Assembly (NCBI GenBank): GCA_037893245.1
Contig: JBAIAA010000531.1
Location: 2,046,001 to 2,110,000, forward strand
DNA length: 64,000 nt
Direction of reading: 5' to 3'
DNA from: Crossaster papposus
Taxonomy: Eukaryota; Echinodermata; Asteroidea; Velatida; Solasteridae
Program-made: the position numbers and the translations under genes
In this document: positions 43,107 through 54,909 of the stretch, piece after piece
Layout: each line of letters opens with the position of its first letter
How positions within the stretch are numbered: the stretch's first letter is position 1
The notes under the pieces: model-generated
The model's database searches: none
Seen by the model: only the letters and a program-made list of their open reading frames with translations
What the model was told of the DNA's origin: nothing

Positions 43107-44375
43107 TAGTCTAGGCGATATTTCAAAATGTGTAAATGTATACCCAGCACGATATGTGGCAGAGGGGTACCCCCCTCTTATCCCTATACCTTATACACAC
43201 TCAACACTATTGTAACCTAACCCATCCCCCCTTGAAACCTAAAAGGAATTCCTGATATTCCGGGAACACAATGGTCAACACAAAAGAGGGGGGGTTTTCT
43301 CTGCCACATATCGTGCTTCATATGGTTAAATGAAGAGGCATTTTTTTGTAAAAATTTGTAACATAGCTATTATACCTAATTTTGGGGTGCTGAATCCGAA
43401 AATATGGTTACCAAGCTGGATTTTTAGTGGAAATATGCCTAATTTGCATTCATCTTTAATATCTGCCGTGTTTTATATTTGTTTCCATATTTGGGTATAT
43501 TCTTTAATAGTTATTTTTTATTATATTTAACAGTTCCTTACTTCAATACATTTTCTAAAGCATATAAGTGACTGAATAATTATGAGGACATGGCAACAAT
43601 CCAAAATGGCTACTATAATATCCTAAAGTTGTGCACATTAACCTTGTTTCCAGAGTAGTCTTGCCTACATAACATTGATGAACTTCAAATTCACCATGTT
43701 GCTTATACTGATAAAGTTACCCTTTTAAAACCTTATAGAAAATCATGTGACAAATGATAACATCTTGATATTGAGACCAGCAAACAAAAATGGGGGAAAA
43801 CGAGGTGTCTGTAAATTGGGCTAAAGAGTAGGTGAAGGGTCTCCTAACGTTGAAGACTTGAACAAGTTTAATTTGGCCGAATAACCAAGATGTTATCATT
43901 TTTCACATCATTTCCCATTTATTCTTGTTAGGGTAACTGCGCCAGTAAATAACTCTGTGAACTTGGAGCTCATCGATACTGACGTTTGGCGAGAGTACTT
44001 GGTGAAATCTGAGGAAATGTAAATGCGCGCAACTTTGGGCTACTATAGTAGCAATTTCGGATTGTTATTATGTCCTCATAATTATTCAGTCACTTATATG
44101 CTTCACAAAATGTTATTAAAGTAAGGAACTGTAAGTACAATCACCAAAATAAACTTATATATATATGCACAAAATATACCCAAATATGCGAACGAATATA
44201 TTACACGACAGGTATTAAAGAGTTATAAAAGTTAGGCATATTTCCACTACAAATCCAGCTTGGTAACCATCATTTTCGGATTCAGCACCCCAAAATATCC
44301 ATGTTACAAACTTCTACTCAGAAAATGCCTCTTCTTGCCCTAAATGTGCCCCGTTTTAAAATATCGCCTAGACTA
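43107..44375. mobile_element. Long foldback element (copy 2)
   Basis: Ends TAGTCTAGGCGATATTT (43107) and AAATATCGCCTAGACTA (ending 44375). Arms of about 500 bases match in reverse, including AGCATATAAGTGACTGAATA and its complement, a phrase also present in the foldback at 32972-34205, so the two belong to one family. The arms are more diverged than in copy 1, and a 170-bp MITE (43146-43317) sits in the left arm. No target duplication is visible. Confidence 0.75.
43146..43317. mobile_element. MITE with AGCACGATATG ends (copy 2)
   Basis: AGCACGATATGTGGCAGAG (43146) pairs with CTCTGCCACATATCGTGCT (ending 43317). A 19-base perfect inverted repeat and the central GAAACCTAAAAGGAAT are shared with 25273-25428. 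It interrupts the left arm of the foldback element, so it is the later insertion. Confidence 0.7.
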
Positions 44376-44631
44376 TAATAGTTCTTATTTCCGGACAACC
44401 ATTTAAGTAATACTAATGGAACTAGAAGGCAATGTGTTGTTAATCTCCATTGTTGAAAACTCACAAGTGAAAAGAAATTGAACAATCGGCTACCGAACAC
44501 GTTGTGAAATTCTATAGACGTCGACGGTCGGATGGGGTTGGAGCTTGGGGCGGAGTCAGCAAAGCAGAGCTTAATGATCTGCAAGAGCTTAATGGCCGTC
44601 TTACGTACGTGCAAAACGCATGAACACTACT
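44376..44631. other. Short unassigned spacer
   Basis: Non-coding sequence between the foldback element and the second long direct repeat. Nothing recognised. Confidence 0.4.
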
Positions 44632-45537
44632 TAGTTGCGTAACTTTTAGCGGGGCTTTTGAAATTCTTGTTTGGGGCGTTGACATGCCGGACAATCCAAA
44701 TTATCGTTCGTTCAAGGAAGTGTAAACGAACACTTCTCTCTCGACGATTGCCGAGAGAACACCTTAGCGTTATTATGGCTAATATTATCCCTATTGCCGA
44801 TAATCTGTCCTTAGGCAAACGGAGGCAAAGGTGTAGAGCACACAGCCTTTTCGGTGAGTGCTTTGACTGTAATAACATTAATGAGATTTTATTTTATTCG
44901 TATAGTTTATTTCTATGGAATGAATCTAATGTTGTAAAATAATGACTGCGATAAAGTCTGGCTGTTATGCAAACAAACATTTATAACAGTAAATTGTTTC
45001 TTTCAAAATTACATTCTAAATTAATAACAAACTCTAACGTATCTATCGCCGATTTTTATTGTAAATACGTGTATTTTTATATTGCAGCAACCTTTACTTG
45101 TCATACTAGTGACCGTGCTCGTTTGAGCCGTATACGGCCGGCAACGTAACATTGGGTACGTCATTCGCCTATTATAGTTCGTATGCTTTATTTTAAGCGG
45201 TATACTGTTTTGTTAAGGCGCAAATGGAGCTACGTTTGCCGCACATCAGTTTTAATGTTTAAAAGGATGCACTGTTATTCCCTAAATATAAATTGAATAA
45301 TGTACATTAATTGTAAAGATATTGAAATTCATTGTAAACATATTAAGATATACGTATTTAATTCTATTTTTCAGAATTCACCATCATCAATGACTGCCGT
45401 TTTTTGTTGGGTTTATTTAACTATTAAATACACATCTCAAACAAAGACAATAAAACCCGGATTATCTCAAAAATCATATACACTCTCTTGACTCCTTAAT
45501 CGTCACTGACCCGTGTGTCTTAACCGGAAACAACTCA
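44632..45537. repeat. Long direct repeat, copy 2
   Basis: Partner of 34859-35848, same orientation. This copy carries its own extra 200-250 bases (about 44735-45030) and lacks the hairpin insertion of copy 1. AATAAAACCCGG near the 3' side could act as a polyadenylation signal, as in an LTR or a retroposed transcript. Confidence 0.55.
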
Positions 45538-46069
45538 GGAGTTACAGGAGGCTCAAGGAGGGGTTTTGATTCACAAGACAACATGGCACACGTTCAAGCT
45601 CTAGTTCACATAAAGTGCAAATAACATACACATAGGTTTATTGTTAACAACACTCTTTTTTGTTACAGGGTTGCTACTGCTGTATCTATAAATACAACAA
45701 ACGAAAAACATCAATTTTTTTTTATATGAATATTATTGAGCACGGTAAGAGCGTGACGCCAAAGAGGATATAGCTTGCTTATATCCTTGCTCATTATGAA
45801 TTGCCTAAACCCTGTGAATGTTTAGATTTTTTTTAAATGTTCTACATTGTTATACAAATGTGTTACACCATTTGCTTTTGCTTTATTTTTTTCAAAAATG
45901 GATGGGTCTGGGATTCATATTTTATCGTAAATATTGTGACACTTACCTGTTTACGAAAAGCATCCGAAATAAGAATGCATCCGGATTAAGAATGCATCCG
46001 AATTAAGAAAGCATCCGAGTTGTACAAACACGTCTGATCTTTTTGACACTGATTCTGCTTCATAGTTGC
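45538..46069. other. Intergenic DNA with short GCATCCG repeats
   Basis: Non-coding. Near 45958-46018 the phrase GCATCCGAATTAAGAAT recurs four times with variation. A hairpin (AGGATATAGCTTGC...) lies near 45765. Confidence 0.4.
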
Positions 46070-46330
46070 ACCAAAAAAGCGTTTAGGGATGTCCTAAAAC
46101 AAATATCTTACGACACGTCGTATACACGTACTAGTGCATTAATATAACTGTATTAGGACCGACGCAGGTCACGATTCTAAACAAATAGCAATCAAATTTG
46201 ATACATCATTCAAGTATGTCAATATAGAGCATGTTCTCTCACTCATTTGAAAAATAATTATTACCGTAATTGATCCATGCTATCTGAAGTTATGCATGTT
46301 CTACTAAAATAACCCATTTTGACATGCCCC
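46070..46330. mobile_element. Harbinger arm fragment (copy d)
   Basis: TTGCACCAAAAAAGCGTTTAG, then ATCTTACGACACGTCGTA and CCGACGCAGGTCACGATTC, matching the left arm of copy c and most closely 47690-47900. It is a solo arm without coding sequence. Confidence 0.65.
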
Positions 46331-47689
46331 CATACAAATAAAAACCCGATAATATCGATAACTACTTGAGTTTCCAGAGTGAATACACATTAGCCTCTGT
46401 CGTGACCTTTCTAAAAGGTCAACGCGCGGAAAATTGTTAAAATGGCGGCGCTTAACAACAGCAACACGTGTGTCGTCAATGTCAGAACTTTATGGCTTAC
46501 GACGGAGCTCTAAAGGCTTTGGATATTTCGGAAGAATAAACCGTAGGCATAAGGCTGAATGTCATCCAAAACCGTAAAATTACGAAAAAAACAAAACAGT
46601 GACTGAAAATATTATCAGTTGGGGAAAGTGTGCTGCGCTATACGTACGTGCGTAGCTAGCTGTATTTCGACGTTTACATTGTTTATAAACAGTTAATGTT
46701 GGGCCGACTTTACTCATGCAATGTTGCCAAACTTCTTTGTTCACAAACTGCAAATTCATTGTTCCTTTACCATGTTAATTATGAATGCTTGCTATTTACC
46801 CTGTTAACAATTTAGGTGTAAATTTAGTCAGAAAAAAACCCAAAAACGGTGGCGTCCAGAAATTTGGTGCACAATCGACCGAGTGTTCCCTAAGTCGTGG
46901 CGCAATTGAACAATTCTTGGAAAATCTAAGTTTAATATTTACGAACTTCTTTTAATAGTAAATGTCATTTATAACCCAAGTGAGGTTTCAGTCAATAAAG
47001 GGTGAAATATACTAGATTTCATAGGCGTCTATATTTATTGTGACACTATAAAAAGTGTTTAAAACTGGTTGGTTTTTAAATTAACATTGCAGGATTCAGG
47101 AATGTTGAGGTTTAACGCCCATATAGTAATTATGTGAACAAAGTGCTTGTGTGTAAAGCCCCAAATTTACATTTGATGTCCCCCCCAAACAAATACAAAA
47201 TGCAAAAAGAATATTGCTTGTATGAATTGGCCCGGAAAATAATTACTGTATGACATTCAAATATATGGCATTCAAATAAAGCTTCAGTTAAGTGCCACTG
47301 AAAACCAAACATTTTAGGCACTAATTAGTTAAAATGAGGAGCATAAATACACTTCAAGTGCAGGAAAGCAAATCTAGTTTTATTATTGGCCATTTTTTGA
47401 TTAAGTATTTCCCCGCACTTCACTAACTATATGTTTTCTTTCCTTCATGGTATAGCTAACGTTAGTCTTACGTGAGAGCTCGGAAGCCATATTGACAAAT
47501 TTTCGCAAAAACGCCCTCTTCGGTTGATTTTCGTCAATTCATGACAGAGGCTAATGCCGCGTTTACCCTACTGCAGAAAGCGCGCCGCCGTTGTTCGGAC
47601 CACGCGTTCGTGCACAAACACATACGCGGTGTCCAAATAATTGAGATCAATTGGGTAAACACACAGACATAAACTGCACATATCTGCTG
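46331..47689. other. Intergenic DNA, possible promoter-like patch
   Basis: No recognised gene. At 46438 AAAATGGCGGCGCTTAAC combines a YY1-like motif with an ATG, a combination seen at some animal gene starts, but the frame closes after 23 codons. The rest is AT-rich and shows no repeats. Confidence 0.35.
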
Positions 47690-47900
47690 AACTATTAGGT
47701 TTGTCCTAAAATTAATATCTTGCGACACGTCGTATACATGTACTAGTGTATAATTGTAACTGTATTGGGACCGACGCAGGTCACGATTCTAAACAAATAG
47801 CAATCAGATTTGATACACCAATCAAGTATGTCAATATAGAGCAATTGATCCATGCTATCAGAAGTTATGCATTTTCTACTAAAATAACCCATTTTGACAG
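47690..47900. mobile_element. Harbinger arm fragment (copy e)
   Basis: Direct repeat of 46090-46330, with GACACGTCGTATACATGTAC and the CTGTATTGGGACCGACGCAG block. It lacks about 40 bases present in copy d. It may be an independent insertion or a duplication. Confidence 0.65.
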
Positions 47901-48794
47901 CAGTCCATGGAATAATATTGGAAGCTGTTTATTTATTTGTTTATTTATTCCATTTCTTTACCCAAGGTGTGCCCAAACAGTTTACACCTGGTTTCCACTG
48001 GAGCCCTAGTGCACATTATCATTAAATAAAATAACAGTACATATAAATACAATAATATTTACAGACGTACAAGGATATTTACATGAATCCAAAACATTGA
48101 TACGAATTCTGATTTACGAGATATGCGAAAACCCGCAAAAACACAATTTATTATTTTTTTTGGGGGGAGGGGAAATTCCCACCCGGCTCCACATTATAGT
48201 GGCAACCAAGTTATAATTCCGTAGATCAGCGTAATTGGCATAATATCTAACGGATGACATGTCGGAACTCTGATTTAAAGGTGCTTAATTAATAAGTCCA
48301 ACGTTTGCAATTGTTTTGCACCACTCACCACTCACCATTCGCACCACTCACAGCGAAACTTGTGGCGTAGCATTCTTTTTTGGCGAAAGGAACTTTCAGT
48401 GCCGTGTGGATTGATTGCCTTGTTTCGCGAATAACTGTAAGTTGTGTGAAAATAGTTGTCATGTACAAAATGGCCATTTTGTTAAGACTTTTGAAGACAA
48501 GAATAGCCTTTTTGGACTTAACACTTTTTTTAAAGGAGCCCAATTAAGACGAGCAAACATATTCTCTGAAGAGGCGAGGAAAGTACATAAGGAAACATGT
48601 ACGGTAGTCCAACATTTTCATTACGCATTTTTTGTTTTAAATTAATAGATGTATGTGTATTAAATGTGAATAATGTGTAAAATAAAAAATGGTTATAGTG
48701 TACGTTTAGTGTGGTAATTTGCCATCAAAAAATCCCCCCCCCCCCCCCCCCCCGCCTCTAAATTTCCCGGCCACTGAAAATGAGTGACGTAAAC
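47901..48794. other. Intergenic DNA with a poly-C run
   Basis: No gene recognised; a run of about 18 C lies at 48736-48754. The small open frames here show no domain. Confidence 0.45.
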
Positions 48795-49125
48795 CGAGGC
48801 AGAACCACTGACCTCTATACATGGACAGATCATCATTGTTTCATTTTGAAGTCGGCATGCAGAGAAGTGCAACATGGCAGACCCACGACGTGACTCTGTG
48901 AGCCAATGAAATGTCTAGGTGTTGGTACGATATGTATTACGTAATGTTTATAAATACAAAATGTACAGAATAAATCCGCTGACCTCCACACCTGGACATT
49001 TCATTGGCTCACAGCAGTGACGTCTCGGGTCCGCCATGTTGCACTTCCAGTTCGCGCCGACTTCAAGTGTTAGCACAGCAGAATATGGACAATGGTCCGT
49101 CCAGGTGTAGAGGTCAGTGGGCAGA
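48795..49125. repeat. Inverted repeat (foldback), about 130-base arms
   Basis: The left arm (48795-48921) pairs with the right arm (48989-49125). Examples are GAGCCAATGAAATGTC / GACATTTCATTGGCTC, GTGCAACATGGC / GCCATGTTGCAC and CACTGACCTCTA / TAGAGGTCAGTG. The spacer is 67 bases. It is probably a small foldback transposon. Confidence 0.6.
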
Positions 49126-49239
49126 ACCCGGACAAATTCTCGATAGTCGGTACGCGACGTCTAGGTGCGAGACGGATTCGCGGGGCCACGGTCGCACACA
49201 TTGTTGTGTGTGTACGTACCCACGGTAATCGAATTTCAC

Positions 49240-49461
49240 ATGGACGATCGTGAAAGTTCTTCCTCATTTTTGGGTGAATCCGACGAAAACAGTACTGATT
49301 CGTCTGATTCGAATCACAGTATTTCTTATTCAGACACGGACCCGAGCGAGGATAAAAATGGGGTCCCTCTAGGCGCTCTAAAGGTCGAAGCACGACCGCT
49401 CAAAATGATCGCTGCAGAGGGCCGAAAACCACTAGGCCCGGGCCACACTTCGCTCTGGTAA
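49240..49461 (+). CDS. Short acidic serine-rich frame, unrecognised
   Basis: From an ATG at 49240: MDDRESSSSFLGESDENSTD, continuing Ser/Asp-rich to residue 45, then a basic part (EARPLKMIAAEGRKPLG) and a stop at 49459-49461. The codon pattern and low-complexity acidic start suggest the 5' end of a real or recently real gene. There is no donor site I trust and no domain I can name. Confidence 0.3.
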   Translation: MDDRESSSSFLGESDENSTDSSDSNHSISYSDTDPSEDKNGVPLGALKVEARPLKMIAAEGRKPLGPGHTSLW

Positions 49462-49616
49462 TTAGCTTTACTTTGGCTGTCCAAATCCTCCGATATTTAG
49501 GATCAGCCGGAAACAAAGACGCTTACTCCCTCCCTAATAATTTTGATAGCAGCTACACACTTAGTCGACATGACCGAAAATTGTTGCATTTTGACCCTGA
49601 TTCAGAATGAAATTAT

Positions 49617-49948
49617 GTTAATGAGGCATTCCCTTCGAGGGGCGGAGAGGTTTGACAAAAACTTTTAAAAATTATTTTCCCTCATTTATTACAGAAAATA
49701 AGCACAACCACACACATAATGTTGTTGTCAACATAAAACTTTATTGATTTAAGCAAAAAAAAAAAAACTTATTACATGTCTTCTCTTAATGAGGCTTCCC
49801 TTCGAGGGGCGAAGTGGTTTTACCAAAATTTTCAAAAATACTTTGTCCCAATTTATCACAGAAAATAAACACAACCACACACATAATGTTGTCAACATTA
49901 TACTTTATTGATTTAAACAAAACAAACAAACTTATTACATGTTTCCTT
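49617..49948. repeat. Tandem duplication, about 169 bp x 2
   Basis: Units start at TTAATGAGGC (49617 and 49786). Shared phrases include CCCTTCGAGGGGCG, AACACAACCACACACATAATG and ACTTTATTGATTTAA. The units differ by scattered substitutions, so the duplication is not recent. Confidence 0.8.
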
Positions 49949-50109
49949 TAAGGACTATCCGCTCTTTTGTGACATTTGCTTAACATTATCGTGAGATATG
50001 TACCTTCCTCTCCACACTGTACAACAATACTCTAATGTCAGTGTTGGCCTAACTAAACTTACTAATAGTGTGTGTTATATGCTGTGTTGAGGAATTATGC
50101 TGTGTTGAG

Positions 50110-50475
50110 GTTAAATGTAGTATACACCATTTGCAGATATCGAAAATATTTACTACCGAATTATTAAGAAATATTTTACTAATCTGAAAGTAAATGTTGA
50201 TTCTGGGCATCCAGCAAAATGATTGCGCTAGATTGCCTGTAATTCTTCCGAAAAATAGAATTTTATAATGAAAAATTCGCGATCGCCGGACGGCGAGCGC
50301 GAAAAAACAAAGATAACATAAGAATAACTGCTCGATGCCGGTTGAAAAAAAACGCTGTTTTTCGTGCTTTTCTCGGCATCCATGATTCTAAAACTTCGGA
50401 CAGCTCAGTTAAACGATATTTACTATAAATACAACCCCCCAAATCTACTCATTCATGATAATTCAAGCAATGACC
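50110..50475. repeat. Inverted repeat partner of 57650-58005
   Basis: About 360 bases match the reverse of 57650-58005 at moderate identity: ACACCATTTGCAGATATCGA, CGCGATCGCCG, TACTATAAATACAA and ATAATTCAAGCAAT. The pair is 7.2 kb apart and encloses the TIR transposon at 51683-56030. It could be the ends of a larger element or two copies of one repeat. Confidence 0.55.
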
Positions 50476-50529
50476 AACAATCATGGATTATGCTCAGATA
50501 CCTAATTTAGAAACAAAAGTTGTTCTTAC

Positions 50530-50880
50530 GTATTCGACATGTGGGCCCAAACCTTGCTTCATCAATAACTAAACCTAAACGTTTATAAGACTTCATGTTA
50601 TTAATACGACTACCAGAAATGCATACATTTAAATCAACATTGCATATTTTCTGCTTTGTACCAATAAGCACGCATTTTGTGTTGGTGTTTTAATGCTGGC
50701 TTGTTTCTTACACACCAGTTGTGAAGACTACTAAGAGCTGTATTTAAGCTACTTTCTATTATATTATTGTTGGAGGAGCTACACGTTAACGTGGAGTCAT
50801 CAGCGTACATTAATAAGTTGCAGTTTGGGGAAATACAACATAGAAGATCACTAGTATAAAAAATGAATACAAGTGTGCCT
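50530..50880 (-). mobile_element. LINE reverse transcriptase fragment
   Basis: On the minus strand LLMYADDSTLTCSSSNN contains the catalytic YADD of non-LTR reverse transcriptases, preceded by FIFYTSDLL and followed by SSLHNWCVRNKP. The family's typical K-T-K and L-G-L-V-I-D block is visible near 50550 in another frame. Both ends are truncated. The clade is Jockey/CR1-like by motif spelling. Confidence 0.7.
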
Positions 50881-50889
50881 AGTTGAGCT

Positions 50890-51631
50890 TAGTGAGAATT
50901 CATATACAAATGAGGTGTTAATACTTTAAATAAAGACTGAAAACCGTATTTGCAATGTCAGATTTTGTGTTTAGAACAAGTGAACACTTTTCCAGAAATA
51001 TTATTGGCGATTTCTTTATGTTTTCCCTTACAAGTCAATAAAATGTACCTTATCCCTATAAACAAAATTGGAGTGAGCTAAATATTGTTCAAATATTGTT
51101 CAAATATTGTTCAAATATTGTTCAAATATTGTTCAAATATTGTTCAAATATTGTTCAATTTCGTTGTTTTTGTTTTTGTTTTTTTTACTTGCCTAGTGCG
51201 CGTTCTGTGTCGATTAAAACAACTCCGAGTTGTATAGATTAAACAAATTCACTTTGTTTAATCCCACTTTTGTGGTTTGTTTTCGGTTTTTATTCATTGC
51301 TATAGGCCTAATTGTTGTATTTTGTTGTGGAAACATTTGAAGCATTTGAACAAAATCTAAATAGTTAATTCAACGTTCATTCTCCGTCACGTCTTTTAAA
51401 TTGTTTTCCTACTGATTTTCCTAAAGATTTCTTTATAACTTATTGGCTAATCGTTTTTAACACGAATTTCGTGTTTTCGAACTACGAAAACTCGTCTAGA
51501 CTAATGTAATGCTAGATATTTCAATGGTCTTTTGCAAATGTTTAGTTTTGAATACAAACAGAAACAAAAAAGAAAAAAAACCTAAAATGGTTAAAACATT
51601 GTATTGTTTCAAATATTTGTATTAATCCCCC
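50890..51631 (-). mobile_element. Harbinger arm fragment (copy f)
   Basis: The reverse complement matches 4600-5300 and parts of 1-300 (TAAGCTCAACTAGGCAC-like start, CTAAACACAAAATCTGACA, TTTAATCGACACAG and a final GTATTAATCCCCCAATG boundary). It includes the 11-bp tandem array at 51086-51160. No genes. Confidence 0.6.
51086..51160. repeat. 11-bp tandem array
   Basis: Seven uninterrupted copies of CAAATATTGTT inside the Harbinger arm; other arms have a single copy at this place. Confidence 0.85.
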
Positions 51632-51834
51632 AATGAAAAACAAGTAGTAACAGCTTTTACTTAATCCGGTCAGCGACAGGGACCCAGCTAGCACAACAAA
51701 TGGGACCTTAGACCTAGTTGGGTAACAATTGGGAAAAACTAGGCAATTCAATTGAGGCCCAGTTGGGCAACTTGACTAGGGCCCAAGTGGGCAATCTGGG
51801 CAATATATGGCACACACATTTTTATATTTGTTTT

Positions 51835-53430
51835 ATTGTCAACAAATGCACAATTTACATGTACATGTACGACACAGTAGACCACAACATCCTTCTACAG
51901 CGCCTCTCCAATGACTTTGGTCTTGATGGAGCTGTCCATCAATGGTTCCACTCGTACTTGAGTGATAGAACGAGTCAGGTCAGTGTGAAAAACGCCCTCT
52001 CTACTGAAGCCAAGCTCAAGCATGGCGTTCCTCAGGGGTCTGTCATCGGTCCGCAAATCTTCACCTACTTCACCCACGCCATCGGTCAAATTGTTCATCA
52101 TTCTATCCAATTCCACATCTATGCTGATGATGTACAATTGTTCCTTGCATTTGATCCCACGCGGCCAGGTGATGCAGATTGTGCCCTGTTTCCACTGTCT
52201 CAGTGTGCCAGAGAACTTCAATCCTGGTTAGCGACTAACAAACTTAAGATGAATCCGGACAAGACAGAGTTCTTTATTGCCTCCTCACCCACTCACTTCA
52301 AACGCCTTCAACACCTCACTTTCAATCTCAATGGAATCGACATTCATCCTTCTCCATCGGTCAAGAACTTAGGTGTTGTTTTTGACCGTGACATGAAAAT
52401 GTCTGATCACATCACATAACTCAGTCGCTCTCTTAATTGGCATATCCGCAACCTTAGTCGGATTCGCAAGTTTCTTGACCTGAACGCATGCCACAATGCA
52501 GTTCGCGCAATGATCCTGTCCAAACTTGACTATGGCTGCTGCCTGCTGAACGGCGTCTCCATGAAAGACCTATCCCGCCTTCAAAAACTCCAAAATAGAT
52601 GTGCCAGGCTTATATTCCAGACGCCCAAACACACTCGCACATCTCCTCTCCTCAAACAGTTACACTGGCTACCGGTTGCTCAACGTATTCAGTTCCGTAC
52701 ACTCGTCCACACCTACAACTCGCTCAATCACTCTTCCCCTGATTATCTTTCTTCTCTACTTACAATCCAGACAAGCTCTTACTCTCTCCGTTCTTCAGAT
52801 GGTAAATCCCTTTCCATCCGCAAACAAGCTGGTGGCAAGGCCTTTTCCATTGCTGCCCCCCGGTTATGGAACAGCCTTCCTATCTCTATCAGAAATTTTG
52901 ACAGTGTTTCAGCCTTTAAAATGGCTCTGAAGACGCATCTTTTCCCTAATGCATAGCTGGTTGTCCCTCCTTTGTTTGTTATTCGTTTTCTTCCTTCTTC
53001 TTGTTTCAGCGCCTCGAATCCTCAGGCAATTTGGCGCTTTATAAATCCAGTTATTATTATTATGTACACTTTACATGTAGGCAGGAAACGTTATTTGAGT
53101 TAAGAAATAGCTGAAGGCATTGTGTAGTTATCACGGTTACCACAAGCACAGATAAAACACGTTCATTGAATTTACATGTATAGCTCTGAGCACAAAGCTT
53201 GCGTGTAACGGAATGCCGTTACGTTGCCAACATTGTCAACAAATGCACAATTTACATATACATGTACACTTTACATGTAGGCAGGAAACGTTATTTGAGT
53301 TAAAAAACAGCTGAAGGCGTTGTGTAGTTATCATGGTTACCACAAGCATAGATAGAACACGTTCCATTTCATTTACATGTAGCTCTGAGCATATAGCTTG
53401 CGTGTAACGGAATGCCGTTACGTTGCCGTA
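51835..53430. repeat. 200-bp tandem repeat, invaded by a LINE
   Basis: Full units start at 53064 and 53264 (GTACACTTTACATGTAGGCA); each ends in the phrase AACAAATGCACAATTTACAT before the next. A partial unit end (51835-51870) precedes the LINE, so the LINE at 51871-53063 landed inside the array. Units differ by several percent. Confidence 0.7.
51871..53063 (+). mobile_element. L2/CR1-like LINE, 5'-truncated
   Basis: Starts within D-T-V-D-H of the reverse transcriptase. It then shows LKHGVPQGSVIGPQIFTYF, the catalytic YADD (FHIYADDVQLFLA), the thumb region, and a C-terminal tail with LHWLPVAQRIQF and PRLWNSLPISIR. A stop at 52417-52419 (before LSRSLNWH) breaks an otherwise good frame that ends at 52956. 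The 3' tail CGCTTTATAAATCCAG-(TTAT)n is the hallmark of L2/CR1-group 3' ends. Flanks share GTAC (51867-51870 and 53064-53067). Confidence 0.85.
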
Positions 53431-54905
53431 AAGATATCAGAACACAACATCATTAATACTGAAAAAGACCACACAAAACAAATGTGTGGACAGTGCTTAC
53501 ATTATGCATGTACATGTAGGTGCATAATGCGATGTGTAAACCTAAAAACAGTCCACACACACTAACACGTTTTCTGGCCTGTCCAAACAGGACAGCAATC
53601 GGATACATCCATTCCCCCGGCACCTCCGAATTGTCACCTAGCACATCATGTACAAGTACAGCCATTTCCTCTCGTTGCAATGTGATCCCTTTGATCCAGT
53701 GAACTCCTCAGTGTGTCGGTGGATTTGTTGACGGAGGGCATTTGCATGTCTGTTGGTCCTTCCATGGTCCTCCCATAATGTAGTCTTGGTTCCAAGACCT
53801 TCGTGTTGTTTATTCCGCGATCACTGACACAAACCACATATGGTCTATTCTAATACTGCTTTTTGCACCAGTAAATACACCATTAAACACACTTTTACAC
53901 CCATTTATGGGTAATGCTTGCCAGGATCCTAACACCCAGTTGGAGTCGAGTATTTATTCAGAATTATTTACAAATGTATGTAATTTATATATGTAAGCTT
54001 ATAATTCTGTGTCCGTTCTGAACGAAATTAACAAAATAACGATCTACGAAAATATATAGAACAAGATAGTTATCCTCTGTATAACTTATCATGAAATAAA
54101 CCAATCGTTCTGCTTCTTCCGTTAAACGATGCGGACATCCATAAATAAAACACTGACCGTACCGAAGGACTGGGGATTAAAAACCAGAGATAAAACTATA
54201 CAAGCAAAAGACTCTGGAAAACCTTAAGTTCATTTCTACCCATTTTCGGTATCTTGTGATTTATCCTTAGGATTATTAACTAGCATTCACTGTTGTTCTT
54301 GACTGGTTGGAGTCCCAAGCTAGAATGACCCGTCATGGCATTTCCCTAGACTCACTTCAGTTCCTTATGCAAATTACATACCATTGTCCCCACAACCTTA
54401 TACGTGACACAATGCCACAATGCCACAATGCATTTATCAAACATTAGACAAGTTTTGCCTGCTCTACAGCCGTACTGCAGGCAAAGGAAATTATAGAGGG
54501 CGCTATCTCCAGACGAATCGCACCCGCGAACTGGACTCACTAGGTCTTAGATGAGTTAGCACATTGGGGGCGCGGTCAGACTATTGTAATATGCAGTATT
54601 CATATCACGTGATATTGATGGACGGTTAGGCAAATACGTGTGAGGGTTATTGTGTTTACGCAAAACGTAACACGATATGTTGACCCGGCCGTATATGTAC
54701 ATGTACATACAGTACATATATGTTGATGTTCATATACGTGTGTATCTACATACATGAAACAGTACATATACACAGCAAACCATCGCTGCCCCGGCGTTTA
54801 TTTGGCGGGTGCAGAGGTGTTTCTCTATGGTGTTTACTTTTGTTATGAGTGAAACCACTTTGCTCTATGGTGAAAACCTCAACGAATGCTAATTTATATC
54901 CTGAA
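53431..54905. other. Interior of the TIR transposon, nothing recognised
   Basis: No convincing gene. A minus-strand frame (53680-53453) containing LQREEMAVLVHDVLGD is open for 75 codons, and an adjacent frame covers 53837-53646. They may be worn transposon coding sequence, but I cannot identify them. Confidence 0.35.
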
Positions 54906-54909
54906 CATT

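Noticed and set aside
42803-43109. Leu-rich minus frame and Ser/Asn-rich plus frame over the CAG tract
   Set aside because: These are alternative readings of a CAG-type repeat, which encodes Gln, Ser or Ala on one strand and Leu on the other; no real gene features.
51086-51160. CRISPR-like array
   Set aside because: Seven contiguous 11-bp units without spacers; a simple tandem expansion in a eukaryotic transposon arm.
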